Below are positions 26,764 through 36,482 of a stretch of 64,000 nucleotides of DNA, one piece after another. The stretch covers positions 248,001 to 312,000 of the forward strand of contig NZ_VSLD01000001.1 of the NCBI RefSeq assembly GCF_008107445.1, read 5' to 3'. The translations under genes and the position numbers were made by a program. Each line of letters begins with the position of its first letter. Within the stretch, counting starts at the first letter, position 1. The notes below the pieces were generated by a model. That model was not told the origin of the DNA, did no database searches, and worked only from the letters and a program-made list of their open reading frames with translations. Source of the stretch: Arthrobacter echini (GTDB lineage: Bacteria; Actinomycetota; Actinomycetes; Actinomycetales; Micrococcaceae).

Positions 26764-27399
26764 TCAGGGCACCTCGGGCGCGGCGTACTCGCGCATGGCG
26801 TCCAGGAGCCAGCGGCCCAGGAAGTCCGCGAACGAGGCACGGGGGAAGATCCGGAAGCTCTCGTCACCGGTCTTCCAGAGGACCACGGGGATCTGGCCGA
26901 TCTCCGTGGACAGCGCCGTCCCCGCCTTGAGAACACGGGGGTGCAGATCCAGCGAGCAGCCCTTCTCCAGGACGGCACGGGACCGCGATCCGGTCAGCTC
27001 GAATGTGGTGCGGTTGGCGGAGAGATCCACCACCTGCCCCTCCCCGTCGCCGAGGGCGTCGCGCAGCGACTGGATCAGGGTTCCGCCGAGGCTCTCGTGC
27101 GCCTCCATCGGGGCCACCACCAGGAACTCGGTGGGGCCGAGCCAGAGCACGGAGCAGTCGTCGTTCCCGCCGACACCTCCGGAGGCCTCCGGCAGACCGC
27201 CGGTGACTGCGGCGATACGATCGCCGACCTCCGTCCCGTGCTGCACCCTGAGTCCCACCATGGTCAGGAAGGGCTCCTCGCGCAGTTCGACGACGCCGGC
27301 CACGGAGCCGGCCTCGAATGCGTCCGCGAGCGGTGCGGCCGGGCTCGTCCTGCGGGAGAGATCGTTGTCTCGTACTGTGTGAGCTGTTGTCTTAGCCAT
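26764..27399 (-). CDS. soxG: Sarcosine oxidase gamma subunit
   Basis: 211-residue small subunit of the heterotetrameric sarcosine oxidase, related to the GcvT C-terminal fold ([15 protein letters not shown] and [22 protein letters not shown]). It helps form the complex around the alpha subunit. The start overlaps the end of soxA by eight bases; its stop touches the sdaA start. Gene order glyA-soxB-soxD-soxA-soxG-sdaA-purU matches the known actinobacterial and proteobacterial sarcosine operons. Confidence 0.9.
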   Translation of the reverse strand: MAKTTAHTVRDNDLSRRTSPAAPLADAFEAGSVAGVVELREEPFLTMVGLRVQHGTEVGDRIAAVTGGLPEASGGVGGNDDCSVLWLGPTEFLVVAPMEAHESLGGTLIQSLRDALGDGEGQVVDLSANRTTFELTGSRSRAVLEKGCSLDLHPRVLKAGTALSTEIGQIPVVLWKTGDESFRIFPRASFADFLGRWLLDAMREYAAPEVP

Positions 27400-30334
27400 C
27401 TTTGCGGGTCCCTTCGGGGTCGAATAGCACGGTATCTGACACGACGACGTCGACGCTTCTGTCTCCGGCCACGGCCACGAGAGTCTCGCCGATCCGCCCG
27501 CGCCCGTTCTTGATCAGCGCCAGCGCGAACGACCTGCCCAGGGCCGCACTGTGGTAGCTGGAGGTGACGAAGCCCTCCATGGAGACCTGGCCCTCGGCCG
27601 GATCGGTGGAGGCGCCCTTCGCCACGAGCTGCGACCCCTCCGGCAGCCTGAAACTGCCGTCGGCGGGCAGCACGCTGACCAGGTGCTTGCGGTCCTCGCG
27701 CTGGGCGTCGGCCCGGGCGTAGGAGCGCTTGCCGATGAAGGACTTCACCTTCGAGACCACCCACTCCATGCCCGCGTCCTGCGGGGTGACGGTGCCGTCG
27801 GTATCCTGACCCACGATCGGGTAGCCCTTCTCCGCGCGCAGGACGTGCATGGTCTCCGTGCCGTACGGCGTGATCCCGTATTCCGCTCCGGCTGCCGCGA
27901 CGGACTCCCAGGTGTTGAGCCCGTACCAGGCCGGCACGTTGATCTCGTAGGCCAGTTCACCGGAGAAGGAGATGCGGCAGACCCTCGCCCGCACACCCGA
28001 CGCGAGCGTGGTCTCCCGGAACGTCATGAACGGGAAGGCCTCCGCGTCCAGTCCGCCGTCGGCGTCGAGCTCGGGAGCCACCTTCGCGAGTACCGCGCGG
28101 GACTTGGGTCCCACGACCGCGATGGTGGTCCACTGCTCCGTCACGGATGTGCACTGCACATCCAGTTCCGGCCACTCGGTCTGCAGCCATTCCTCGAGCC
28201 AGTCGAGCACCTTCGCGGCACCGCCGGTGGTCGTGGTCATGAAGTACCGGTCCTCGTCGAGGCGCAGGGTCACGCCGTCGTCGAAGATCATGCCGTCCGC
28301 GGTGCACATCACGCCGTAGCGTGCCGAGCCCGGCTTGAGCTTCTTGAACGCGTTCGTGTAGATCCGGTTCAGGAACTCACCGGCGTCCTTGCCGCGGATC
28401 TCGATCTTGCCGAGCGTGGTGGCGTCCATGAAGCCCACCGAGTCGCGGGTGGCGGCGCACTCGCGCAGCACGGCCGCGTCCATGTCCTCCCCGTCCTGCG
28501 GGTAGTACCACGGCCTCTTCCACTGCCCGACGTCCTCGAACAGGGCGCCGTGGGCCTCGTGCCAGGGCTGGATGGACGTCTTGCGCGCCGGATCGAACAG
28601 CTCGCCGCGCTGGCGGCCCGCGAGTGCGGCGAAGGCCACCGGGGTGAAGGGTGCCCGGTAGGTGGTGGTACCGATGTCGCCGATACCGCGGGAGGCCTCG
28701 CCCGCGGTGCGCAGAGCGGCGGCGATCACGCCGATCGCGTTCACGCCCGAGGTCTTGCCCTGGTCGTTGGCCGTGCTTATGGACGTGTAGCGCTTGATGT
28801 GCTCCACGGACCGCATGCCCGCGCCCGTGGAGCGCAGGACATCGGCCACGGTCTGGTCCCGCTGGAAGTCGACGAAGTGGTGGTACCACTCGTCCGGCGT
28901 CCCGGTCTGACCCGGAACGAGCCACAGCTGGCGGGTGGGGGCCGACGCGGTGGGCTCCGCCTGCGCGCCAGGCATCGCCCCGTCGCTCGAACCGACGGCG
29001 ATCGCCGCCGTCAGGCCCGCGGCGCCACCTTCTGCGAGGCAGTCCTCGAGGGCGAAACTGCCGCGGCCGGAGCCGATGGACTGCTGGTTGGGCACCACGG
29101 TGCTCGGCACGAAGGCCGCGAGCTCGTCGTCCCAGCGCAGCTTGCCCTGGCGCTGGGAGTGGAGATGCACCACGGGGCTCCAGCCGCCGGAGACCGCCAG
29201 CAGGTCGCAGGCGATCTTCTCGACGGTCTCGGTGAGCTCACCGTCGTCGGTGATGCCCCGGACGGTCACGGCGTCGAGCCGGTTGTCGGCGGAGGCCGAG
29301 GTGTCGGCCACGGCGCTGCTGATGAGCACCCGGGTACCCGCCGACGCCGCGGCCGAGGCCACGTCCGAGTGCTCGGGACGTGCGTCGACGACGGCCGCGA
29401 CCTCGATACCGGCTGCGGCGAGATCCGCGGCGAGGGCGTACGCGCTGTCATTGGTGGTGCTGATGACGACCTTGCGTCCGGCCCCGACGGCGTACCGGTT
29501 CAGGTACGTGCGCACCGCGGAGGCGAGCATGATGCCCGGGCGGTCGTTGTTCTCGAACACCAGCGGGCGCTCGTGTGCGCCGGGGGCCAGGATGACCTGC
29601 GAGGCGCGGATGTGCCAGATCCGCTGGCGGGATACACCGGGAGCAGCCGGACTGGAGAGATGGTCGGTGCGGTTCTGGACCGCGATGATGTAGTTGGCGT
29701 CGTACGCTCCGAAGACCGTGGTGCGATTGAGCACGGTGCACTCGGCACCCGAGACCAGTTCGGCCTCGACGTCGTTCACCCAGGCCAGCGCGGGCTTGCC
29801 CTCGATGGCCTCCGCCAGCTCGGGAGCCGTGGATCCAGAAAGCAGCGATCCGCCCAGCTCGGACTGATCGTCGAGCAGCATCACGCGGGCACCGGTACGC
29901 ATGGCCTCCCGCGCGGCCATGAGGCCCGCCGGTCCGCCGCCCACCACCAGGATGTCCGTGTGCACATACTTCTTGTCGTACTCGGCGCGGTCCTCCTCGG
30001 GGTCCAGCCGCCCGCGGCCGTTGAGGAACTCGGTCTTCAACCCGTCCACGAGGGTCACCGTGGGCGCCGGGAGCATGGACTCGGCGACGTCGCCGGGGAA
30101 CCGCGGGGAGATGCGGACCAGGGCGTTGGGTTCCTCCACCCCGGCGGAGACGATGCCACGGGGCCGGTTCTCGTAGAGCGAGTCGCCGGCCCCGATCCGG
30201 CCGTTGGCCAGCAGTGCCGAGGTGAGGGTGTCCCCCGGGTGCCCGGAGAGTTCCTCGCCGTCGACGGTGAAACGCCAGGAGATGGTGCGGTCGATACGCC
30301 CGCCCTCGGCGAGGCGGGAATTCTGGGAAGTCAC
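27392..30334 (-). CDS. soxA: Sarcosine oxidase alpha subunit
   Basis: 980 residues, the NAD- and THF-binding subunit. An N-terminal ferredoxin-like region is followed by a pyridine-nucleotide binding domain ([18 protein letters not shown], about residues 140-157) and a C-terminal aminomethyltransferase (GcvT) domain that captures the methyl-derived one-carbon unit on THF as methylene-THF. GTG at 30334 overlaps the soxD TGA by four bases; an open frame extends upstream but would run through all of soxD's tail in another frame, so it is not used. Length matches family. Confidence 0.93.
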   Translation of the reverse strand: MTSQNSRLAEGGRIDRTISWRFTVDGEELSGHPGDTLTSALLANGRIGAGDSLYENRPRGIVSAGVEEPNALVRISPRFPGDVAESMLPAPTVTLVDGLKTEFLNGRGRLDPEEDRAEYDKKYVHTDILVVGGGPAGLMAAREAMRTGARVMLLDDQSELGGSLLSGSTAPELAEAIEGKPALAWVNDVEAELVSGAECTVLNRTTVFGAYDANYIIAVQNRTDHLSSPAAPGVSRQRIWHIRASQVILAPGAHERPLVFENNDRPGIMLASAVRTYLNRYAVGAGRKVVISTTNDSAYALAADLAAAGIEVAAVVDARPEHSDVASAAASAGTRVLISSAVADTSASADNRLDAVTVRGITDDGELTETVEKIACDLLAVSGGWSPVVHLHSQRQGKLRWDDELAAFVPSTVVPNQQSIGSGRGSFALEDCLAEGGAAGLTAAIAVGSSDGAMPGAQAEPTASAPTRQLWLVPGQTGTPDEWYHHFVDFQRDQTVADVLRSTGAGMRSVEHIKRYTSISTANDQGKTSGVNAIGVIAAALRTAGEASRGIGDIGTTTYRAPFTPVAFAALAGRQRGELFDPARKTSIQPWHEAHGALFEDVGQWKRPWYYPQDGEDMDAAVLRECAATRDSVGFMDATTLGKIEIRGKDAGEFLNRIYTNAFKKLKPGSARYGVMCTADGMIFDDGVTLRLDEDRYFMTTTTGGAAKVLDWLEEWLQTEWPELDVQCTSVTEQWTTIAVVGPKSRAVLAKVAPELDADGGLDAEAFPFMTFRETTLASGVRARVCRISFSGELAYEINVPAWYGLNTWESVAAAGAEYGITPYGTETMHVLRAEKGYPIVGQDTDGTVTPQDAGMEWVVSKVKSFIGKRSYARADAQREDRKHLVSVLPADGSFRLPEGSQLVAKGASTDPAEGQVSMEGFVTSSYHSAALGRSFALALIKNGRGRIGETLVAVAGDRSVDVVVSDTVLFDPEGTRKDG

Positions 30335-30747
30335 TGCGTTGCTCCCTTCGGGGCGGTGGCGGCGGGTTCCGCGGGGCCGAGATCGGTCGAGGCGACACTC
30401 GGGCCCGTGGTTCCCGTGGTGGTGCTGTCGGGGGCCAGACTGGCCGTGCCGAAATCGGCCGGCTGATCGGTGTTCGGCGCCGGCCGTGGCGCACCCATCG
30501 GGTAGATGGCCTGGATGTCGTAGGTGACGGTGTCGCGGAGCATGTTGAACCACTGGCGGCACCCGGTACTGTGCAGCCAGCGCTCGGCGAACGAGCCCTT
30601 GGTGTTGTCACGGTAGAACAGGAACTCGGCCCACTGCCGGTCGGTCAGTTCGTCCGGGTTCTCCGGATAGGGCACGTGGGCCTGGCCACCGTAGTGGAAC
30701 TCGGTCTCGTCGCGGGAGCCGCAGTTGGGGCAGGAGATGAGCAGCAT
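30331..30747 (-). CDS. soxD: Sarcosine oxidase delta subunit with C-terminal tail
   Basis: 138 residues. The first ~85 are the zinc-binding delta subunit ([13 protein letters not shown] with a CxxC pair, then [15 protein letters not shown]). The last ~50 residues are a low-complexity Ala/Pro/Thr/Ser-rich tail (for example [11 protein letters not shown]) not found in the roughly 90-100 residue members I know, probably disordered. Start ATG 30747, 39 bases after soxB; the stop overlaps the soxA start. Confidence 0.9.
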   Translation of the reverse strand: MLLISCPNCGSRDETEFHYGGQAHVPYPENPDELTDRQWAEFLFYRDNTKGSFAERWLHSTGCRQWFNMLRDTVTYDIQAIYPMGAPRPAPNTDQPADFGTASLAPDSTTTGTTGPSVASTDLGPAEPAATAPKGATQ

Positions 30748-30786
30748 GTGCTTCTTCTTTCTGGGGTCTGAGGTCGCGGACGGCGG

Positions 30787-32004
30787 CTAGTGGGCCACGG
30801 CGGCTGCGCCGTGCTCGTCGATCAGGGCGCCGGTCTCGAAGCGTTCGAGTGCGAAGGGTGCATTGAGCTCGTGCGGCGCCCCGGTCGCAATGGTGTGGGC
30901 GAAGGTATAGCCCGCGGACGGTGTACCCTTGAAACCCCCCGTGCCCCAGCCACAGTTCACGAACATGTTCTCCACGGGAGTGGTCCCCACGATCGGAGAT
31001 GCATCCAGGGTGGTGTCCACCACTCCACCCCAGGTCCGCAGGACGTGCGCTCGCGCGAAGATGGGGAAGAGCTCGACGGCGGCCGCCATCTGGTGCTCGA
31101 TCACGTGGAACGAGCCGCGCTGGCCGTACCCGTTGTAGGAGTCCACGCCGGCGCCCATGACGAGCTCGCCCTTGTGTGCCTGGGAGACATAGACGTGCAC
31201 GTGGTTGGACATGACCACCGTCGGGTGGACTGGTTCGTGCAGCTCGGAGACCAGGGCCTGGAGCGGGTGGGACTGGATGGGCAGCCGGAAACCTGCCATC
31301 TCCGCGAGGACCGAGCTGTGACCTGCTGCGCACAGACCCACCTTCTCGGTGTTGATGGTCCCGCGATTGGTCTTGACGCCGGTCACCCTGTTGCCGTCCT
31401 TGACGAAGCCGGTCACTTCGCAGTTCTGGATGATGTCCACGCCGAGCTCGTCGCACTTGCGGGCGAAGGCCCAGGCCACGTGGTCGTGCTTGGCGATCCC
31501 CGCGCGGGGCTGGTACGTGGCACCCATGACCGGGTAGCGGATGTTGTCGCTGATGTTCAGGATGGGGCAGAGTTCCTTGACCTGCTTCGGGTCCAACCAC
31601 TCGGCGTCGACGCCGTTGAGCTGGTTCGCGCCCACGCGGCGCATGCTCTCGCGGACGTCCCCGAGCGTGTGGGCGAGGTTCATCACGCCGCGCTGGCTGA
31701 ACAGGAAGTCGTACTCGAGCTCCTCGGGCAGGGTCTCCCACAGCTTGAGCGCATGCTCGTACATCGCCGCGCTCTCGTCCCACAGGTAGTTCGACCGGAT
31801 GATCGTGGTGTTGCGCGCCATGTTCCCGCCGGCGAGCCAGCCCTTCTCCAGGACCGCGATGTTCGTCATCCCGTGGTTCTTCGCGAGGAAGTACGCGGTG
31901 GCCAGGCCATGACCGCCGCCACCGACGATGATCGCATCGTAGGAGGGCTTGGGGTCCGGGTTGTGCCAGAGGAAGTCCGGGTGCTCCGGGAGTTTGTCGG
32001 CCAT
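30787..32004 (-). CDS. soxB: Sarcosine oxidase beta subunit
   Basis: 405-residue catalytic subunit with FAD and covalent FMN, oxidising sarcosine to glycine. Seen: the dinucleotide-binding [21 protein letters not shown] at about residues 25-45 (split here as family motif), [16 protein letters not shown] typical of SoxB, and [16 protein letters not shown] near the C-terminus, the FAD-contact motif of the DAO fold. Start ATG 32004 lies four bases after the glyA stop. The enzyme makes glycine, methylene-THF and H2O2 together with the other three subunits. Confidence 0.94.
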   Translation of the reverse strand: MADKLPEHPDFLWHNPDPKPSYDAIIVGGGGHGLATAYFLAKNHGMTNIAVLEKGWLAGGNMARNTTIIRSNYLWDESAAMYEHALKLWETLPEELEYDFLFSQRGVMNLAHTLGDVRESMRRVGANQLNGVDAEWLDPKQVKELCPILNISDNIRYPVMGATYQPRAGIAKHDHVAWAFARKCDELGVDIIQNCEVTGFVKDGNRVTGVKTNRGTINTEKVGLCAAGHSSVLAEMAGFRLPIQSHPLQALVSELHEPVHPTVVMSNHVHVYVSQAHKGELVMGAGVDSYNGYGQRGSFHVIEHQMAAAVELFPIFARAHVLRTWGGVVDTTLDASPIVGTTPVENMFVNCGWGTGGFKGTPSAGYTFAHTIATGAPHELNAPFALERFETGALIDEHGAAAVAH

Positions 32005-32008
32005 GGTC

Positions 32009-33409
32009 TTAGGCTCCGATCGGGGTTGAGAGGGGCGCGAGGTCGGGGTAGAGCGGGTGCTTCCGGGCGAGCGCGAGGACGCGGTCCCGCAGGTCGTCGA
32101 GGACCGCGGTGTCGGCCGGCCCCTGCTGGGTGCCGGCCACGAGGGTCAGGGCGATGATGTCCGCGACCTCCACGAAGGCCTCCGTGCTGAAGCCACGGGT
32201 TGCGAGCGCCGGTGTACCGATGCGCAGACCCGAGGTGACCATCGGTGGGCGCGGGTCGAACGGGACGGCGTTGCGGTTCACGGTGATGTCGATCGAGGCC
32301 AGGAGGTCCTCGCCCTGCTGCCCGTCCAGCTCGGAGTGGCGCAGGTCCACGAGCACCAGGTGCACATCGGTGCCTCCGGTGAGCACGCCGATGCCGCGCT
32401 CTGCGACATCGGGTTGACCCAGGCGCTCGGCGAGGATGCGGGCTCCTTCGAGGGTGCGCTCCTGCCGCTCGCGGAACTCCTCCGTGGCGGCGATCTTGAA
32501 GGCTACGGCCTTCCCCGCGATGACGTGCTCCAGCGGGCCACCCTGCTGCCCCGGGAAGACCGCGGAATTGATCTTCTTGGCAATGTCGGTGTCGTTGGAC
32601 AGGATGATCCCGCCGCGCGGGCCGGCCAGCGTCTTGTGCGTCGTGGATGTCACCACGTGGGCGTGCGGCACCGGGGAGGGGTGCAGGCCTGCGGCAACGA
32701 GCCCGGCGAAGTGGGCCATGTCCACGAGGAGGTAGGCGCCGACCTGGTCGGCGATCCGCCGGAAGGCGGCGAAGTCCAGCTGGCGCGGGTAGGCGGACCA
32801 GCCGGCGATGATCAGCTTGGGCTGGTGCTCCACGGCCAGTCGCTCAACCTCGGCCATGTCCACCAGGTGCGACTCGGGGTCCACCCCGTAGGCAGCCACG
32901 TTGTAGAGCCGACCCGAGAAGTTGATCTTCATCCCGTGGGTCAGGTGTCCGCCGTGGGCGAGGTTCAGGCCGAGGATGGTGTCCCCCGGCCTGATCAGTG
33001 CGTGCATCACGGAGGCGTTGGCCTGTGCACCGGAGTGTGGCTGGACATTGGCGAAGCCCGCGCCGAAGAGATCCTTGACCCGGTCGATCGCCAGCTGCTC
33101 GATGACGTCGACGTGCTCGCAGCCGCCGTAGTAGCGCCGTCCGGGATATCCCTCGGCATACTTGTTGGTCAGCACCGAGCCCTGCGCCTGCATAATCGCC
33201 TGCGCCGTGTGGTTCTCCGACGCGATCATCTCGAGGCCTTCACGCTGACGGCTGAGCTCCGCGTCGATGCGTGTTGCGATCTCCGGATCGAGGTCGGCGA
33301 GATCGGCGGTCAGCGACGCCGAGACGACCTGTCCGCGGTTGCCCTGTGCTGCCGCCGTCGTCGGGTTCGTTTTGGTCTCCTCGGAGGAGATCGTCGTTTC
33401 CTGAACCAT
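32009..33409 (-). CDS. glyA: Serine hydroxymethyltransferase
   Basis: PLP enzyme of 466 residues. Segments [45 protein letters not shown] and the Schiff-base lysine in [14 protein letters not shown] are all present. ATG 33409 is used since AGGGA is seven bases upstream; a GTG at 33436 would add nine residues. The N-terminal ~35 residues are a Thr/Gln-rich extension. As first gene of the sarcosine operon it combines glycine and methylene-THF from sarcosine oxidase into serine. Probably a second, catabolic copy beside a housekeeping glyA elsewhere. Its promoter has the CTGATATATCAG palindrome. Confidence 0.94.
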   Translation of the reverse strand: MVQETTISSEETKTNPTTAAAQGNRGQVVSASLTADLADLDPEIATRIDAELSRQREGLEMIASENHTAQAIMQAQGSVLTNKYAEGYPGRRYYGGCEHVDVIEQLAIDRVKDLFGAGFANVQPHSGAQANASVMHALIRPGDTILGLNLAHGGHLTHGMKINFSGRLYNVAAYGVDPESHLVDMAEVERLAVEHQPKLIIAGWSAYPRQLDFAAFRRIADQVGAYLLVDMAHFAGLVAAGLHPSPVPHAHVVTSTTHKTLAGPRGGIILSNDTDIAKKINSAVFPGQQGGPLEHVIAGKAVAFKIAATEEFRERQERTLEGARILAERLGQPDVAERGIGVLTGGTDVHLVLVDLRHSELDGQQGEDLLASIDITVNRNAVPFDPRPPMVTSGLRIGTPALATRGFSTEAFVEVADIIALTLVAGTQQGPADTAVLDDLRDRVLALARKHPLYPDLAPLSTPIGA

Positions 33410-33436
33410 CGAAGGTCCCTGCCTTTCCGTCGACAA

Positions 33437-33448
33437 CTGATATATCAG
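33437..33448. promoter_or_regulatory. CTGATATATCAG operator of the glyA-sox operon
   Basis: Perfect 12-bp palindrome located about 10 bases downstream of the -10 box of the glyA promoter, ahead of the ATG. Size and AT centre resemble sites of FCD-type GntR repressors, and such a regulator (37939-38598) is encoded in this cluster. It differs from the GTTGC-N7-GCAAC element on the divergent side. Confidence 0.65.
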
Positions 33449-33457
33449 ATTGCACCC

Positions 33458-33486
33458 ACCATAGGAGGAAGATCACATCGGGTCAA
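33458..33486 (-). promoter_or_regulatory. Promoter of the glyA-sox operon
   Basis: Minus strand TTGACC (33486-33481), 17-bp spacer, TATGGT (33463-33458). Start expected near 33451, just before the CTGATATATCAG palindrome. Confidence 0.7.
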
Positions 33487-33554
33487 GACTCCCGCTTGAT
33501 CTGGCCGGCCGGCGCGGAGTGCTTGACTCCCCGGGCCGCACATCGTCCAACCTC

Positions 33555-33582
33555 TTGACTGTGACGCCCACCACTGTACGAT
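33555..33582 (+). promoter_or_regulatory. Promoter of the BCCT transporter gene
   Basis: TTGACT (33555-33560), 16-bp spacer, TACGAT (33577-33582). The start point would be near 33589, giving a 98-base leader before the ATG at 33687, with the operator inside the first bases. Confidence 0.65.
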
Positions 33583-33594
33583 CTGTGGAACACC

Positions 33595-33611
33595 GTTGCA
33601 ACGTCCGCAAC
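33595..33611. promoter_or_regulatory. GTTGC-N7-GCAAC operator, BCCT promoter
   Basis: GTTGCAACGTCCGCAAC, same 5-bp inverted arms and 7-bp centre as the sites at 24384 and 36409, and again 12 bases after the -10 box. Position downstream of the start fits repression by road-block. Confidence 0.75.
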
Positions 33612-33686
33612 AACCCCGTGTCTCGAATCTTCGAGAGCAACCTCGCAGCCGTCCACGTGCGGCCGCCCAACGAAAGAGACGTTGGC

Positions 33687-35456
33687 ATGTCCATCAACGA
33701 GCAATCGGATCCGGCCCGAGCGGCATCCCGAAACGAGGCCGGTGCCGAAGGCGGCAGCACATCGACCTCGACCAAGGCGACGCGGGGCGACGGAACACAG
33801 CCCCCGCGTCAGGTCGACCTACCCCGCTTCCGCGGCCGAGTCATCCCGCCGCTGGACCGGGCCATCATCAAGATCCTGCCGCCGCTGCTCATCATCGGCC
33901 TCGTGGTAGCCGTCACCCTGAACCCTGAGGGTGCCGCCGGAGTCATCGGCGAGCTGCGCACCTTCGTCACCTCCGGCTTCACCTGGCTGTTCGTCCTCTA
34001 CTCCCTCGTGGCCCTCGGTGTCTGTGGCTGGCTCGCCTTCAGCCGCGTGGGCAAGATCCGCCTCGGCGGCCCGCAGGCCAAGCCCGAGCACGGCAATTTC
34101 GCCTGGTACTCCATGCTGTTCGCGTGCGGACAGGGCATCGGCCTCATCTTCTGGTCCGTCGCCGAGCCGATCATGCTCCGCGACGAGAGCCCCGTCATCG
34201 CACCCCAGGCCGACACGTCCGGCGGCGGGATCGTCTGGTCCTACTTCCACTGGGGCGTCACCGCCTGGGCCATGTACTGCGTGGTTGCGGTCTGCCTCGC
34301 CTATTCGCACCACAATCTCGGGAAGACCCTGACGTTCCGGGAAGCCACCGTGGACATCCTGCCCAAGAGGACCCAGCGCGGCGCCGGCGTGATCGTCGAA
34401 CTGCTCGCGATCATCGCGACGGTCCTCGGCCTGGCAACCTCGTTCGGCTTCGCGGCCCTCCAGTTCACCTCCGGCCTCTCCTCCTTCACGGGCCTCAGCG
34501 CAGGCCCCGGCCTCTGGATCGCCGTCATTGTCGGGCTCGGCGGCCTGACCGCCATCTCGGCCTTCCTCGGGGTCAACAAGGGCATGAGGAGGGTCAGCGA
34601 GGCCAACTCGATCCTGAGCATCGTCCTGATGGCTGCCGTGTTCGTGTTCGGACCGACCATCTACATCATCTCCAACATCTCGGAGACGTTCGGCTCGTTC
34701 TTCTACAACTTCATCCCGATGAGCTTCTGGACCGATTCACCCACGGCTGCAGCTCCCATCGAGAGCTGGCAGGACAGCTGGAACGGCTGGTGGACGGTCT
34801 TCATCTGGTGCTGGGTCATCGCCTTCTCGCCCTTCGTCGCCGGCTTCATCGCCCGCATCTCCCGTGGTCGGACCATTCGTGAATTCGTCATCGGCGTCAC
34901 CGTGATCCCCTCGCTGATCGTGATGATCTGGATCGGCATCCTCGGCTCGGCCGCCGTCTATTACGACGACCAGTCGAACCGCTCCATCTCGGACGGAGTT
35001 GCGGCCGATACCTCCAGCGGACTGTTCTCGATGCTCAGCATGGTCCCCATCGTGGGTGGGTTGCTCCTGGTGATCTCGACCATCCTGGTGGCCACGTACT
35101 ACGTCACGAGCCTCGACGCCGGCACCTATGCCCTGGCGGAGTTCGTCTCGGCGCCCAACAAGTCGGGTCCCTGGTTCAGGGTGATCCTCGTTGTCAGCAT
35201 CGCTGCCGTCGCGCTGATCCTGCTCTCCATCGGCGGCACGGCCGTGGTGGACACCGTACAGACCGGCACCATCATCGGCGCCTTCCCCTTCTCCTTCGTG
35301 ATCCTCCTGATGATCGCGAATCTCATCCGGAGGCTGCGGAAGCGCAACAAGGAGGTCAAGAGGCTCGAGAAGGAGGTCAATGATCCCGCGCACCGCGCGG
35401 AGGACGACCAGCTCGACGCCGACGGCCTTCCGCTGGCGCACCGCGCAGAGCACTAG
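33687..35456 (+). CDS. BCCT family betaine/carnitine/choline-type transporter
   Basis: 589-residue secondary transporter with 12 predicted helices. The family signature region in helix 8 reads GWWTVFIWCWVIAFSPFVAG, followed by the conserved ISRGRTIREF loop. A polar 60-residue N-terminus and a charged C-terminal tail (RRLRKRNKEVKRLEKEV) frame the core. Start ATG 33687 has GAAAGAG eight bases upstream; the longer open frame upstream contains the promoter and operator and so cannot be coding. Same strand and reading frame as creatininase downstream, with a hairpin between. Likely cargo: creatinine, creatine, sarcosine or glycine betaine. Confidence 0.9.
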   Translation: MSINEQSDPARAASRNEAGAEGGSTSTSTKATRGDGTQPPRQVDLPRFRGRVIPPLDRAIIKILPPLLIIGLVVAVTLNPEGAAGVIGELRTFVTSGFTWLFVLYSLVALGVCGWLAFSRVGKIRLGGPQAKPEHGNFAWYSMLFACGQGIGLIFWSVAEPIMLRDESPVIAPQADTSGGGIVWSYFHWGVTAWAMYCVVAVCLAYSHHNLGKTLTFREATVDILPKRTQRGAGVIVELLAIIATVLGLATSFGFAALQFTSGLSSFTGLSAGPGLWIAVIVGLGGLTAISAFLGVNKGMRRVSEANSILSIVLMAAVFVFGPTIYIISNISETFGSFFYNFIPMSFWTDSPTAAAPIESWQDSWNGWWTVFIWCWVIAFSPFVAGFIARISRGRTIREFVIGVTVIPSLIVMIWIGILGSAAVYYDDQSNRSISDGVAADTSSGLFSMLSMVPIVGGLLLVISTILVATYYVTSLDAGTYALAEFVSAPNKSGPWFRVILVVSIAAVALILLSIGGTAVVDTVQTGTIIGAFPFSFVILLMIANLIRRLRKRNKEVKRLEKEVNDPAHRAEDDQLDADGLPLAHRAEH

Positions 35457-35463
35457 TGCCCGA

Positions 35464-35501
35464 AGCACGCAGCGCCGCGACGCCTCGCGGCGCTGCGTGC
35501 T
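35464..35501 (+). terminator. Perfect 16-bp hairpin between BCCT and creatininase
   Basis: AGCACGCAGCGCCGCG / CGCGGCGCTGCGTGCT with a 6-base loop, seven bases after the transporter stop. No U-run follows. It may be a rho-independent-like attenuator or an mRNA-end stabiliser setting the transporter:enzyme ratio. Confidence 0.7.
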
Positions 35502-35585
35502 CGCCCCACGCCCCAAACCCCACGCCCCACGTCAAGGAGGCTCGCCATACACGCGGAACCAGCCGTCGCAGGAAACAGTGTCCTG

Positions 35586-36371
35586 ATGTCCGAGATGGAC
35601 GCCCATACCTTCAGTACCTGGCTGGAGGAACAACCGGGCCCGGTCCTGGTGCCTGTCGGCGCCCTGGAGCAGCATGGGCCTCATCTCCCGATGGGCACGG
35701 ACGCCGTCCTGTCCACGAGTATCGCCACGGCAGTGGCTCGGCGAACCCGGGGACTGGTGGCCCAGCCATTCACCTACGGCTACAAATCGCAGCAGAAATC
35801 CGGCGGCGGCAACCACCTCCGGGGCACCACGAGCCTGGATGCCGCAGCCCTCATCGCCCTGACGCGATCCGTCACGGTGTCGCTCCTTAAACAGGACGTC
35901 CGCCGGATCGTATTCGTCAACGGGCACTTCGAGAACTACCAGTTCCTCTACGAGGGCGTCGATCTCGCGCTCGACGAGCTCGGCATCGGCAGCGGTGACG
36001 ACCGGAGCGTGCTGCTGCTGTCCTACTGGGACTACGTCTCGGAGCCCACGCTCGCGCAGGTCTACCCCGACGGGTTCCCGGGCTGGGCGATCGAGCACGG
36101 CGGTGTCCTCGAGACGTCCCTCATGCTGCATCTGGAGCCCTCGCTGGTGTCGCTCGATCGAGCCATACAGCATCCGGCGGCATCGCTCCCACGGTTCGAC
36201 CGGTTGCCCGTCGTCGCGGGCCGCACCCCGGATTCCGGCTGTCTGTCGGCGCCTGCCGGTTCGGACGCCGACAAGGGCCGACTGCTCTTCGACCAGGTGG
36301 TGGAGGACCTCTCGGCGGACATCACCACCGAGTTCGGTCTCGACCAGGCGGAACATCCCGAGGGGGCTTGA
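35586..36371 (+). CDS. Creatininase (creatinine amidohydrolase)
   Basis: 261-residue metal-dependent amidohydrolase interconverting creatinine and creatine. Metal-ligand motif GALEQHGPHLPMGTDA carries the conserved Glu, His and Asp, FVNGHFEN carries the second His region, and EHGGVLETSLML the late Glu. The annotated ATG at 35586 has no good ribosome-binding site. A perfect AAGGAGG (35534-35540) instead precedes an in-frame ATA at 35547 by six bases, which would add 13 residues. See finding. Creatinase follows within 112 bases from its own promoter. Confidence 0.9.
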   Translation: MSEMDAHTFSTWLEEQPGPVLVPVGALEQHGPHLPMGTDAVLSTSIATAVARRTRGLVAQPFTYGYKSQQKSGGGNHLRGTTSLDAAALIALTRSVTVSLLKQDVRRIVFVNGHFENYQFLYEGVDLALDELGIGSGDDRSVLLLSYWDYVSEPTLAQVYPDGFPGWAIEHGGVLETSLMLHLEPSLVSLDRAIQHPAASLPRFDRLPVVAGRTPDSGCLSAPAGSDADKGRLLFDQVVEDLSADITTEFGLDQAEHPEGA

Positions 36372-36396
36372 CTTCGGTCGGGCAACGCTCAATACT
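36368..36396 (+). promoter_or_regulatory. Promoter of the creatinase gene
   Basis: TTGACT (36368-36373, overlapping the creatininase stop codon), 17-bp spacer, AATACT (36391-36396). The expected start is near 36403. Confidence 0.7.
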
Positions 36397-36408
36397 CCAA
36401 ACAACAGT

Positions 36409-36425
36409 GTTGCACCTCACGCAAC
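36409..36425. promoter_or_regulatory. GTTGC-N7-GCAAC operator, creatinase promoter
   Basis: GTTGCACCTCACGCAAC, third copy of the shared operator, again 12 bases beyond the -10 box. A partly overlapping CAACA-G-TGTTG palindrome (36402-36412) adds symmetry, resembling the double arrangement at the MHS promoter. Confidence 0.75.
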
Positions 36426-36482
36426 ATGAACCCCGAGGAGCACTCCCCGCGCCTCGTACGACCACCCAGGAAAGGCCCTCCC

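Noticed and set aside
27551-30466. 971-codon plus-strand frame opposite soxA
   Set aside because: Mirror of the soxA codon pattern; no recognisable domain and no promoter or ribosome-binding site.
33519-33686. 56-residue N-terminal extension of the BCCT transporter
   Set aside because: This stretch contains the promoter boxes and the GTTGC-N7-GCAAC operator, so it is upstream of or within the 5' leader.
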